64,000 bases of DNA, taken from assembly GCA_900551075.1 (NCBI GenBank), contig URVB01000011.1, positions 35,656 through 99,655 of the forward strand, given 5' to 3'. The stretch comes from an uncultured Blautia sp. (GTDB lineage Bacteria > Bacillota > Clostridia > Lachnospirales > Lachnospiraceae). Position 1 is the stretch's first letter. Each line of letters opens with the position of its first letter. This document shows, piece after piece, positions 24,477-33,484 of the stretch. Both the position numbers and the translations under genes were made by a program. Below the pieces are notes generated by a model. It had not been told where the DNA came from. It was given only the letters and a program-made list of their open reading frames with translations, and did not search any database.

Positions 24477-26237
24477 ATGAATGCATGTATCATTTTTGAT
24501 TTTGACGGTGTCATAATTGATTCAACAGATGTTCAAAGAGAAGCATTATTGGGTAGTTATGAAGCTGTCGTAGGGGATAAAAACCTGCCTTCTTGTGATG
24601 AATTTTTTTCACATAGTGGGAGTCCGCTAAAGGATATTTTTCTTAAGATGAATCTTCCACATGAAATGGAAGAATTTTATAAAGAAATAAGCAGCAAGAG
24701 TATACACCGTATAAAGATTTATGAGCCGATAAGAGAAATTATTCAGAAGCTAATCAGAGAAGGGTGCAAATGTGCTTTGTTTACAGGAAAGGACAGAGCC
24801 AGAACATTTGAGCTGCTGGATCATCTGAACTTAAATGGAATGTTTCAGTCTGTTGTCTGTTCCGAAGACGTGGATAAAGGAAAACCAAATCCCGAAGGCA
24901 TTTATAAAATCATAGAGAAGCTGGGAGGAAAAGAACAGGATTATGTAATGATCGGTGACGCTGCTAATGATATACGCTGTGCAAAAAGTGCAGGTATATG
25001 CAGTATGGCCGTAACGTGGGGAGCATTTGATAAAGAAAGTCTGGAAAAATGTAGTCCTGACTTGATGGCGAATAATCCATTGGAAATGTATCGCACTCTC
25101 TGTAAGAAATTCCAAATTGCGGAGCCTTCTAAAAAGTTTCTGATTAATGATTTGGTCATAGGCGAGAACTACTGTAATATGAAGTGTCAATATTGTCTCA
25201 CCAGCACGAGCAAATTTGAAAATGACCGAAGTGGGATGTCCCGGACAGCATCCTCTTATCTGAGCTACACACAAAATAGTCCGTTAAAATATAATGTGGA
25301 CAGTATATTAGATACAATGCATATTTTATATGATATACCAATATTAAAAGTAAGTGGCGGGGAAATCTTAATTGTTAAGCATATTTGCGATTTCATAGAA
25401 CATGCCAGTAGTAAATATAAAGTAGTGCAGGTTTTATCAAATGGTCTGTCTTTAAACTCAGATATTATACGCAGGCTGGCAGCCTTAAAAAATATATGTA
25501 TTCAGATTTCGCTTGATCATCATACCGTAGAAGGTAACTGCTATCGAGGCAGAAATGAGAAAAATTTGCATAAAATACTCAAGCATATAGACAGCATTGT
25601 GAAATATGGGATTCCGTTGGAGATTAACTGTGTGTTAACAGATAAAAATACACATATTCTCGATACTTTTGCAGATTATCTATTAAAGTATGAAGGAAGG
25701 AAGGTTATGCTTTTGCCTTTTCCGGTTAGAGGAAGCCAGAGGGATAAGTATTTACCGAATAAGAATCAATGGATGGCACTGCAAAAGCTCATTGACCAAT
25801 ATGAGAAATATAAAGCAATCATGGTACCCCAAATTTATCTTGAGTTATTGCTGTCTTTCTTAAAAAATGGAAAACGTCAGATTTCGTGTGCATTACCAAG
25901 TATATGTATTGGCACATTTGACACCGGGGTGGTAACGCCATGCAGTAATTACTGGTTCCTTTCAATGGGAAGTATATTGGGAAATGACATGTTTTCAACG
26001 ATTGATAACATAGAAAATCATAAGATTTATTCCATTCTATCAAATCCGGAGGATCGATTAGAAGCCTGCAGGCTGTGTTTTACACCTTGGGAAATTTTAA
26101 ATCTGTATATAAAGGATATGATTTCGTTTGAAGAACTTACCCGTGCTCCTTTATACAGTTTTGAAAGTATTAAGAGCGATCTGCTCAATTTGAAAAAGAA
26201 TACTGGCAAAAGGTTGACAGGAGGTGGATACCATTAA
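24477..26237 (+). CDS. HAD phosphatase - radical SAM fusion
   Basis: 586 aa with two enzymes in one chain. Residues 1-205: HAD hydrolase with FDFDGVIIDS (Asp8, Asp10), TGKDRAR, and KGKPNPEG / IGDAANDI, close in type to RifM of the AHBA pathway. Residues 222-575: radical SAM with Cys233, Cys237 and Cys240 (CNMKCQYC), SGGE, and extra C-terminal cysteines (VTPCSN, CRLCF). The second half is paralogous to the stand-alone protein at 12988. GGGAGG lies before ATG 24477. The fusion suggests dephosphorylation and a radical step on the same small molecule (inference). Confidence 0.87.
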   Translation: MNACIIFDFDGVIIDSTDVQREALLGSYEAVVGDKNLPSCDEFFSHSGSPLKDIFLKMNLPHEMEEFYKEISSKSIHRIKIYEPIREIIQKLIREGCKCALFTGKDRARTFELLDHLNLNGMFQSVVCSEDVDKGKPNPEGIYKIIEKLGGKEQDYVMIGDAANDIRCAKSAGICSMAVTWGAFDKESLEKCSPDLMANNPLEMYRTLCKKFQIAEPSKKFLINDLVIGENYCNMKCQYCLTSTSKFENDRSGMSRTASSYLSYTQNSPLKYNVDSILDTMHILYDIPILKVSGGEILIVKHICDFIEHASSKYKVVQVLSNGLSLNSDIIRRLAALKNICIQISLDHHTVEGNCYRGRNEKNLHKILKHIDSIVKYGIPLEINCVLTDKNTHILDTFADYLLKYEGRKVMLLPFPVRGSQRDKYLPNKNQWMALQKLIDQYEKYKAIMVPQIYLELLLSFLKNGKRQISCALPSICIGTFDTGVVTPCSNYWFLSMGSILGNDMFSTIDNIENHKIYSILSNPEDRLEACRLCFTPWEILNLYIKDMISFEELTRAPLYSFESIKSDLLNLKKNTGKRLTGGGYH

Positions 26238-27831
26238 AATTGCATTGATTGTAGTATTGGGAGGAGATTTGGTCCGTTCTGCGGAACACGTTGGAATTGG
26301 ATATATAGCATCCTATTTACGGAAGTATAATTTTGAAGTAGATATCTATGAAGTAACGGACATATTTGATCAAGAACAGTACAGTGGACTATTAGACAAG
26401 GGATATGGTTTAGTTGGGTTTACGACGACCTGTATTACTTTAAAACCAATACTTGAAATGGCAAAAATATTAAAGACATATGATCCCCGGATAAATATTG
26501 TATTTGGTGGACATATGGCTACATTTACCGGGACGGAAATCCTGGAAAAGTATATGCAGGTTGACTACATTATATACGGTGAAGGAGAAATCACATTTCT
26601 TGAGTTAGCTAAGAAATTGGAGAACGGGGATGGGATGGAAGCAGTAAAAGGGGTGGCATACCGGGATGGAGAAGGCATTGTGAGAAAAAATGCTGATCGT
26701 CAGCTAATCTGTGATTTGGACATGCTTCCTTATCCTGCAAGAGACCAATTTGAAACGAATCAAAAAAATACGCAATATATAAGAATTTCCACAAGCAGGG
26801 GTTGTTATGGAAGCTGCGCATTCTGTAGCTCCTTTGCAGGCAGGAAACAACCTGGGGCACGATGGAGGGGGAGAAGTCCGGCGAATGTTGTTGATGAAAT
26901 CAAATATTTGACCGAAAAATATGATTTTCATACATTTGATTTTGTAGACTCCACGTTTGAAGACCCCGGACCGATTGGAAAGCGCAGGATTCAGGAAATC
27001 GCAGAACGATTGATCGAGAGTGGCGTTCATATCTATTATAATTGTTGTTTCCGAGCTGAGAATTGGAAAGAGGAGGATCGTGAACTTCTGAAACTTTTGG
27101 TAGAGTCGGGGCTGGAAAAAGTAAATATCGGGTTTGAAGCCGGAAACGATAGAGGGCTTAAAATTCTTCATAAAAGAGCCAGGATGAAAGACAACTGGCG
27201 GGCAATTAAGGTATTGAAAGAATTTCCGGAAATTTATTTAACGTTTGGCTTTATTATGCTACATCCTTATTCGTGTAACCAGGATTTATACGATAATGCT
27301 CAATTTTTGCATAGAACCGGAATCGGGCAGGTAATACGGCACTATTTCTGGCAGTTGGAGGTTTATCCGGGGACATTGATGGAAGAGAAGCTGATTAAGG
27401 ATGGATTACTTGCAAAGGATTATGATATTGCAGATGGCATGTACAAATATGTATTTGTGCATGAAGAAATGAATTTTTTTGCAAATGCTTTTAAGAGTCT
27501 GCTTGAACTAAAATCTGTATGGGATTTTGAGATTTTTGATATTGTTATCCATACATTTATTACCAGGCTTAGGAGAAAATACAGGAATACAGAAATCTAT
27601 TGTGATATTGAAAACTTTCGGATGTATGTAGAGAATGTCAGGAAAGAGATTGCTGACTATAACTTTGAATTTTTCATAAAGCTTTGGGAGCACAAACAAG
27701 GATATCATCTTGAAGCCGAAAAGTGTGAACTGGATTGTTTTATCAGGGAAAAGATAAAAATAATAAAGAAACATCAATACCAATTAGGGCACTTGATATT
27801 GAGAACAGGCAGAAACCTAATCAATAGATAG
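26224..27831 (+). CDS. Cobalamin-binding radical SAM enzyme (BchE-like class)
   Basis: 535 aa. The N-terminal B12-binding-type domain (1-160) has VGIGYIASYLRKYNFEVDIYE, FTTTCITLK and FGGHMATF. The radical SAM domain has CYGSCAFC (Cys-x3-Cys-x2-Cys, about 196-203), and GFEAGND follows the SAM-binding region. A long C-terminal helical region ends the protein. Members of this class methylate unactivated carbons or rearrange rings. The start is GTG 26224, overlapping the fusion gene. The mitomycin cluster contains a BchE-like protein (MmcD), which adds to the resemblance. Confidence 0.83.
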   Translation: MDTIKIALIVVLGGDLVRSAEHVGIGYIASYLRKYNFEVDIYEVTDIFDQEQYSGLLDKGYGLVGFTTTCITLKPILEMAKILKTYDPRINIVFGGHMATFTGTEILEKYMQVDYIIYGEGEITFLELAKKLENGDGMEAVKGVAYRDGEGIVRKNADRQLICDLDMLPYPARDQFETNQKNTQYIRISTSRGCYGSCAFCSSFAGRKQPGARWRGRSPANVVDEIKYLTEKYDFHTFDFVDSTFEDPGPIGKRRIQEIAERLIESGVHIYYNCCFRAENWKEEDRELLKLLVESGLEKVNIGFEAGNDRGLKILHKRARMKDNWRAIKVLKEFPEIYLTFGFIMLHPYSCNQDLYDNAQFLHRTGIGQVIRHYFWQLEVYPGTLMEEKLIKDGLLAKDYDIADGMYKYVFVHEEMNFFANAFKSLLELKSVWDFEIFDIVIHTFITRLRRKYRNTEIYCDIENFRMYVENVRKEIADYNFEFFIKLWEHKQGYHLEAEKCELDCFIREKIKIIKKHQYQLGHLILRTGRNLINR

Positions 27832-27863
27832 TGATTTCATATAATTATGTATTGGAGGATACT

Positions 27864-29687
27864 ATGGCGGAAAATAAAAATAATTCTGTTTTAAATATGT
27901 TTTATGAAAACGTTATGGAAAATCCTGAAGGCACTGCAATCATCTGTGGGAACAGGAGTTTTACATACAAAGAATTCAACAACCTGTCAAATCAGTTTGC
28001 TCATTATATATTAAAAGAGGACAAAGAGAAGAATGTGGTTGCTGTATTGCTTGAGCGTTCGGCTGAAATGATGATTGCAATTTATGGGATCCTGAAATCG
28101 GGGCATGCTTATCTGCCATTAAGTACGGAAGATCCACCAAAGAGAATTCAGTTCATACTTCAGGACAGCGGCGTTCAGTTGCTAATTACATCAAAAAAGT
28201 TCAGAAACGCTTTTTCGTTTAAAGGAAAAATTCTCTATATTGACGAAATGGAATGGGAGAATGAAAAAACTGATAATTTACCTGTAATTCAGGATCAAAA
28301 TGATTTAGCCTATATTATCTATACATCAGGTACAACCGGGGAACCCAAAGGAGTAATGATTGAACATCAGGCCCTTTATAACCGGCTTAGATGGATGATG
28401 CAAAAATATCCATTGACACCTTTTGACCGGGTGCTACAGAAAACCCCTTATACATTCGACGTATCTGTATGGGAAATATTCCTGTGGGCAATGGTGGGCT
28501 GTAGTGTATTGGTTATGGAACCTGGCGGGCATAAGAATGTTTTATCAATCATTGAACAGATAGCAAAGAATCGTATATCTGTTATACATTTTGTGCCTTC
28601 TATGTTTAATGTATTTTTAGAGTATATAAAAGAGAATAGGAATCATACGCTGGAAGACATTTCGTCATTAAAGTATATTTTCTGCAGCGGGGAGGTACTG
28701 CATGGTTATCAGGTTGCAATGTTTCAGGAGATTATCTTTCCGGTAAGCCAAACAAGATTAATTAACCTGTATGGTCCCACAGAAGCTACTATTGATGTTA
28801 CCTTTTTTGAATGTACAAATTTGGAGGAGACAAATGTTATCCCAATCGGAAAGCCAATTGATAACATTCATATATATATTCTGGATGAACATGATAGGAT
28901 ATGCCGGCTGGGAGAGAAAGGAGAGATATGTATTACCGGTATTGGTTTAGCCAGAGGATATCTGAACAGGAAAGAGTTAAACGCTGAGAAATTTGGATAT
29001 CTTCCGAATAATCATACCATAAGGATGTATCGGACAGGAGATTTGGGTGAATGGCTGCCGGATGGAAATATCAAGTATCTCGGCAGAATTGATCATCAAG
29101 TTAAAATTAATGGCAACCGTGTGGAAGTGAGTGAGGTTGAATCACAATTATATAACAGCAGAGGTGTGAAGGATACAGTTGTCATGGCGGCGGACGGAAA
29201 AAACGGTAGCCAGTATTTATGTGCGTTTGTTGTGCCAGATGAATCATTCAGCAGTACAGGGGATATTATAAAAACTCTGAAGCAGAATCTGCCAGGGTAC
29301 ATGGTACCAACGCATATTAAATTATTGGAGGAAATTCCTACTTCCGGTAATGGTAAAGCAGATGTCAATAAATTAAAATCATTTCTTAATAACAGCATAG
29401 ATAAAGTTGAGAATGCAGAAGACGCTGATCTGGTGATTTTAAGAAATATTCTTAATGAGGTGGTAGACCTTAAAGTACCGGTAAATGAAATTACTTATAG
29501 TCATTCATTGGATGATTTAGGTGTTGAGTCTCTTTCATTCCTGCGTATGTTAATTAAGATTGAAAAAAGTTTCCAGATTGAGTTTAACATTGATGATTTA
29601 GACGGTGTTTCATTACATACAATAGAACTTATTCTTAATTATATTCATAAAAGAAAAGGTAATTCAAATCTACCGTCTGATTTATAG
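27864..29687 (+). CDS. NRPS adenylation-carrier didomain, predicted serine-specific
   Basis: 607 aa from ATG 27864 (GGAGG five bases upstream). A domain: YTSGTTGEPKG (A3), FDVSVWEIF (A4), NLYGPTEATID (A5), YRTGDLGEWLPDG (A7), NGKADVNKL with the A10 Lys. Reading the binding-pocket positions by hand gives D-V-W-H-F-S-L-I-D-K, one step from the serine code of EntF (DVWHFSLVDK). A carrier domain follows (about 520-600), Ser in DLGVESLSF. No condensation domain. It should hold serine as a thioester for the nearby acyl-CoA dehydrogenase, KAS III-like or BtrH-like proteins. Confidence 0.88.
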   Translation: MAENKNNSVLNMFYENVMENPEGTAIICGNRSFTYKEFNNLSNQFAHYILKEDKEKNVVAVLLERSAEMMIAIYGILKSGHAYLPLSTEDPPKRIQFILQDSGVQLLITSKKFRNAFSFKGKILYIDEMEWENEKTDNLPVIQDQNDLAYIIYTSGTTGEPKGVMIEHQALYNRLRWMMQKYPLTPFDRVLQKTPYTFDVSVWEIFLWAMVGCSVLVMEPGGHKNVLSIIEQIAKNRISVIHFVPSMFNVFLEYIKENRNHTLEDISSLKYIFCSGEVLHGYQVAMFQEIIFPVSQTRLINLYGPTEATIDVTFFECTNLEETNVIPIGKPIDNIHIYILDEHDRICRLGEKGEICITGIGLARGYLNRKELNAEKFGYLPNNHTIRMYRTGDLGEWLPDGNIKYLGRIDHQVKINGNRVEVSEVESQLYNSRGVKDTVVMAADGKNGSQYLCAFVVPDESFSSTGDIIKTLKQNLPGYMVPTHIKLLEEIPTSGNGKADVNKLKSFLNNSIDKVENAEDADLVILRNILNEVVDLKVPVNEITYSHSLDDLGVESLSFLRMLIKIEKSFQIEFNIDDLDGVSLHTIELILNYIHKRKGNSNLPSDL

Positions 29688-29748
29688 CTGTTAAGAATGT
29701 GAAATAGATAAATAAAGAAGAAGTAAATTTAAATTAGAAGGAGACACA

Positions 29749-30729
29749 ATGCTCAATTTATCTTATGTAAATTATTATATACCGGAAATGTATGTTTCCC
29801 TTAAAAAAGTATTAGAGGAAAGCACAAATTTCTCTTTACCACCTTCTTACGCTACTTATACGGATTATAGTAATGCACTGAAAAAAGAAACACATTTGGA
29901 TAAGATCTCTGTTATGGAAAAAGAGAAGTTGCTTGAAGAGTCTGTAAAACTAGTGGAACAATTTCTTTATGAAACAGGAATTAATCCTGATTATATTGCC
30001 GGTGTGGTTCATACAGATCCAGTTCCATTTAATGCTATTGTAAATAATAATATCAGCATTCTGCATTATATTATAGAAAAATTTAAATTAAAAAATGCAG
30101 CAGCATGTATACTGCAGCAACAATGTACTGGATTTATTATGTCCTTTGCCCTGGCGGAAGGTATGCTTAGAGAAGGCGAATATCTTCTCATACTTTCGTC
30201 AAGTTGTATTGATTCACTTAGGTTTCGTAATTTGGGTTTTACCTGCATGGGTGATGGACTAGGATTGGCTGCGGTCTCTAAAAAACCTTCAAAATGGAAG
30301 ATTGTCGATATGATTGCTAAAACATCGGGGAAAAACACATACAGAGTTGGCAATGGCAAGGATGCTATAGTTTCAAAGGATCGCATGGAGATTATAAAGC
30401 AAGGTGTACATGTAATAGAAGAATTATTAAAAGGAAATCAGGTTGATGCAAAGGAACTCTATAAATTTGTGCCACAAAATATTAATTATACGTTATATCA
30501 GTTTATATATGCGAGAATGCTCGGAATTAAAGAAGAGGCTATGTATGTGCAAAATATTCCGAATGGCGGACATGTTGGAGATGTTGATTTGATTAGAAAT
30601 TTGACAACGTTAGAGAAGGAAGATAACATTCCGAATAATTCCTATGTTCTAATATATGGACTTGGCTCAAATGGTCTTGACATGTCCTATGCAGCCGCTC
30701 TGCTAAAATATAATATTTCGGAGCAATGA
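29749..30729 (+). CDS. KAS III-like thiolase-fold protein with altered triad
   Basis: 326 aa. The nucleophile Cys126 is in QQQCTGFIMSFALAEGML, as in FabH-type enzymes. The canonical PHQAN His is Gln243 (VPQNINYT), and the Asn of the GNTS segment is His275 in NGGHVGDVD. A Cys-His-Asp set of this kind occurs in KAS III-like acyltransferases (the CerJ group) that move acyl groups to O or N instead of making C-C bonds. It follows the serine A-PCP gene and may take an acyl group from one of the carriers. Length is normal for the family. Confidence 0.8.
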   Translation: MLNLSYVNYYIPEMYVSLKKVLEESTNFSLPPSYATYTDYSNALKKETHLDKISVMEKEKLLEESVKLVEQFLYETGINPDYIAGVVHTDPVPFNAIVNNNISILHYIIEKFKLKNAAACILQQQCTGFIMSFALAEGMLREGEYLLILSSSCIDSLRFRNLGFTCMGDGLGLAAVSKKPSKWKIVDMIAKTSGKNTYRVGNGKDAIVSKDRMEIIKQGVHVIEELLKGNQVDAKELYKFVPQNINYTLYQFIYARMLGIKEEAMYVQNIPNGGHVGDVDLIRNLTTLEKEDNIPNNSYVLIYGLGSNGLDMSYAAALLKYNISEQ

Positions 30730-30839
30730 AAAAAATAATGGGATTTGAGAAATCTATACCAATGGCATGCACAGAAGTCTGACTGATGACAATAAGCTTA
30801 GTGGGCCGGCTGATAAGTGATATTAATAGGAGGGGGTTT

Positions 30840-31475
30840 ATGCAGAATCTTTCAGAACCGTTTTTACAGCAAATATGTAATATGGATAATGCTTTATACA
30901 ACAGCGAAAAGATATGTGTTGGTACTTTGGGGCCGGATGGAACCAGCAGTGAAATTGCTGTCCAATATTTGATTCGGACATTTGAGAAGACTAATCCTAA
31001 ATGCAGGTATCTCATTAAATTATACAATACATTTGATGAGGTATACGAAGCAATGCGTAACTATAAAATAGACTATGCATTAATTCCCGCAGCATATGAG
31101 AAAATATCAGAATTTTTTTGGTGTCCGGAGTTTCGTCCTGTACTGTCTTTTATTTATGATACACCCAAATATGGCATAGTAAGAAAAAAAAACAGATCGT
31201 ATAAACATAAAAAGTGCATAAAACTTGCTACGTGTCCGGCGGCGCACATGGTGTTTGATTACCTGATGAAAGATATAAAGCAGGAGTGTGAGATTCATGT
31301 AATCACTACGAATTCCACAGTGGAGTCAGCAGCACTTGTAATGGACTCAAAAGCAGATTTTGGGGTCACAAATGAAAGTTCCTATAAGAAATACGGGGAC
31401 GGTGAAATGGAGTTTATTACAAATACATATAGTTCAAGGATGATTTGGACATTGTTTAAACAGATAAACGATTGA
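30840..31475 (+). CDS. Prephenate-dehydratase-like protein, no ACT domain
   Basis: 212 aa from ATG 30840, behind a very strong AGGAGGGGG site. The opening CVGTLGPDGTSSEIAVQYL matches the GP-GT-SE motif of the PheA dehydratase domain, a periplasmic-binding-protein fold. The C-terminal signature is SSRMIW where active dehydratases have T-R-F, so the essential Thr is changed. No ACT regulatory domain is present. It may be an unusual dehydratase or decarboxylase in the manner of BacA, or a binding protein. It stands just before the acyl-CoA dehydrogenase and overlaps it in longer frames. Confidence 0.7.
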   Translation: MQNLSEPFLQQICNMDNALYNSEKICVGTLGPDGTSSEIAVQYLIRTFEKTNPKCRYLIKLYNTFDEVYEAMRNYKIDYALIPAAYEKISEFFWCPEFRPVLSFIYDTPKYGIVRKKNRSYKHKKCIKLATCPAAHMVFDYLMKDIKQECEIHVITTNSTVESAALVMDSKADFGVTNESSYKKYGDGEMEFITNTYSSRMIWTLFKQIND

Positions 31476-31498
31476 AAGGAAAAAGGAGCAGAAGTCGT

Positions 31499-32668
31499 AT
31501 GTATATTTTTAATGAAGAACAGAAATTACTTAGGTCAGCAGTACGGAATGTTGTAAAAAAAATGATTGAACCAGGGGCGGAAATGCGGGATCGGGAACAG
31601 ATTTATCCTTCTGGTCTTATAGAGGATTTAAAAAAATTAGGATACTATTCGCTAACAATTCCAGAGATATGGTCTGGTGCCGGATTGGATACTGTATCAG
31701 CCATGATTATAATTAATGAAATTGCACGTGCCGATGCATCTATTGCGCAATCAGTTGCCGCCCATAATTTCGCATTTCTTTATCCCTTGGTTTCAATGGC
31801 AACGGAAAAGCAAATAGAAACATTTGTAATGCCATGTATTAATGGTGGTAAGATTGGCGCACTTGCAGTGAATGAGGCAGATGGGACTTCCGGTGCATTA
31901 GCGACAACCGCATTTGAAGACGGAGAATATTACATCATAAACGGGAGTAAGAAGATGATTACAAACTTAGGAGCTTCCGATTATGCACTGGTGTATGCTC
32001 AGACGGCGCCAAATGCGGCCGGTTTGCTGGGAAACAGTGTTTTTCTGGTGGATTTGCACAAAACACCAGGAATTGTACTTACAAAGGCAGAAGATAAGAT
32101 GGGTTTGCATGGGCTAAGTCTGGATGGAATGATATTGGATCATGCAAGGGTACATAAATCCTGTTTAATAGGGGAAAAGGATCAAGGATTCATTTTTATC
32201 GGTAAAACACTGGAGCTTATGTCAATATCTAATGCAGCCGTTGCATTAGGAATAGCAGAACGGGCGTATATAGAAGCGGTAAACTATACGAAGGAAAGAA
32301 AGGTAAATGGCAGTCCTATGTGCGAACTGGAATCCGTAAAACTAGAATTGGCGGAGATAAAAATGAAGCTTACGTGGCTGAAGCTTCTCGTTTTTCAGAC
32401 AGCATATCTTCAGGATATACAGGATCAAAACATAGGTAATTATTTCCTCGTGACAAAGTATACTGTGACAGAGACCGCAAAAGAAATATGTGATAGGGCG
32501 TTGCAGCTTTTTGGAGGATATGGCTATATGAAAGGATTTATTATTGAACGGTTGTATCGGGACATTCGGGCTTATACCATTATTGGGTGTTCCAGTGAAG
32601 TACACAGAAGTTATATTAGTCAAGGTATATTTACGGCTACAGAGTCAGTCAATGCTCTCTGGGAATAG
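31499..32668 (+). CDS. Acyl-CoA dehydrogenase-family flavoenzyme
   Basis: 390 aa from ATG 31499 (GGAG ten bases upstream). Family blocks: LGYYSLTIPE, AVNEADGTSGALATTAFEDG, QLFGGYGYMKGFIIERLYRD and the C-terminal GCSSEVHRSYI. At the MCAD catalytic position (E in YEGTS) this protein has Gly, but a Glu lies in TLELMSIS, aligning with the isovaleryl-CoA dehydrogenase base. It is followed by both ETF subunits, so it is probably a real FAD dehydrogenase passing electrons to ETF. The likely substrate is a carrier-bound acyl or aminoacyl group, perhaps the seryl-PCP. Confidence 0.86.
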   Translation: MYIFNEEQKLLRSAVRNVVKKMIEPGAEMRDREQIYPSGLIEDLKKLGYYSLTIPEIWSGAGLDTVSAMIIINEIARADASIAQSVAAHNFAFLYPLVSMATEKQIETFVMPCINGGKIGALAVNEADGTSGALATTAFEDGEYYIINGSKKMITNLGASDYALVYAQTAPNAAGLLGNSVFLVDLHKTPGIVLTKAEDKMGLHGLSLDGMILDHARVHKSCLIGEKDQGFIFIGKTLELMSISNAAVALGIAERAYIEAVNYTKERKVNGSPMCELESVKLELAEIKMKLTWLKLLVFQTAYLQDIQDQNIGNYFLVTKYTVTETAKEICDRALQLFGGYGYMKGFIIERLYRDIRAYTIIGCSSEVHRSYISQGIFTATESVNALWE

Positions 32669-32682
32669 GAAAAAGGTTTTAT

Positions 32683-33465
32683 ATGAATATCATTGTATGT
32701 ATAAAACAAATTCCTTCTTCTCTGAATAACCTGGATTTGGTTAAAAATACATTAAACAGAGAGTCTGGTACTGGAGAAACCAATCCTTATGATTTGCATG
32801 CACTAGAAACGGGACTACGCATAAAAGAACAGGATGAGAATGGAACAGTCATAGCGGTCAGTATGGGGGTTAAATCAGTACAGACTCTTTTAAAGGAAGC
32901 GGTTGCTCTGGGAGCAGATCGAGGAATCCTGCTTCATGACAAATGTTTTGCAGGTTCTGATACACTGGCAACAGCATATACTCTCTCCTGTCTGGTAAAG
33001 AAAATTGGAGAATATGATCTTATTATATGCGGAAAGCAATCTTTGGATGGGGCGACTGCACAGGTAGGACCGGAGCTGGCAGAGATGCTGAATATTCCAC
33101 ATATAACAAATGTGGCGAGTATAGAGGATATAAAAGAGAATTATCTGGTTTGTAAAAAGGTAATTCAGGACGGCCTGGAAACTGTAAAAACAAAGCTGCC
33201 CGTATTAATTACTGTGGGAAAAGAGATAAATATACCGCGGGTAGCCAGTCTGAAAGATATCATGAGAGCAGCCCAAACACCAATAGAGGTTTATGGAGCG
33301 GATGATATCGAAGCGGATAAAAAAAGGTGTGGTATGAGGGGCTCCCCGACAAAGGTGACAAAAATACATAGACCTATATACGACACAAATTGTAGAATGA
33401 TACAAGGGACATTACAGGAGCAGATAGCTGCATTAACGGATATACTTATAAAATCTACGGATTAG
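32683..33465 (+). CDS. etfB: Electron transfer flavoprotein beta subunit
   Basis: 260 aa, full length. The N-terminus MNIIVCIKQIPSS, NPYDLHALE and the nucleotide loop GKQSLDGATAQVGPELAEML are standard for EtfB. It partners with the alpha subunit 19 bases downstream and accepts electrons from the acyl-CoA dehydrogenase encoded upstream. In anaerobes the pair may deliver electrons to ferredoxin or another flavoprotein; no such partner is in the window. Confidence 0.93.
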   Translation: MNIIVCIKQIPSSLNNLDLVKNTLNRESGTGETNPYDLHALETGLRIKEQDENGTVIAVSMGVKSVQTLLKEAVALGADRGILLHDKCFAGSDTLATAYTLSCLVKKIGEYDLIICGKQSLDGATAQVGPELAEMLNIPHITNVASIEDIKENYLVCKKVIQDGLETVKTKLPVLITVGKEINIPRVASLKDIMRAAQTPIEVYGADDIEADKKRCGMRGSPTKVTKIHRPIYDTNCRMIQGTLQEQIAALTDILIKSTD

Positions 33466-33484
33466 AAGGGCAATAGAAAGATAT

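Noticed and set aside
29749..30729. Housekeeping FabH
   Set aside because: The His and Asn of the FabH triad are changed and the gene is embedded among NRPS and dehydrogenase genes.
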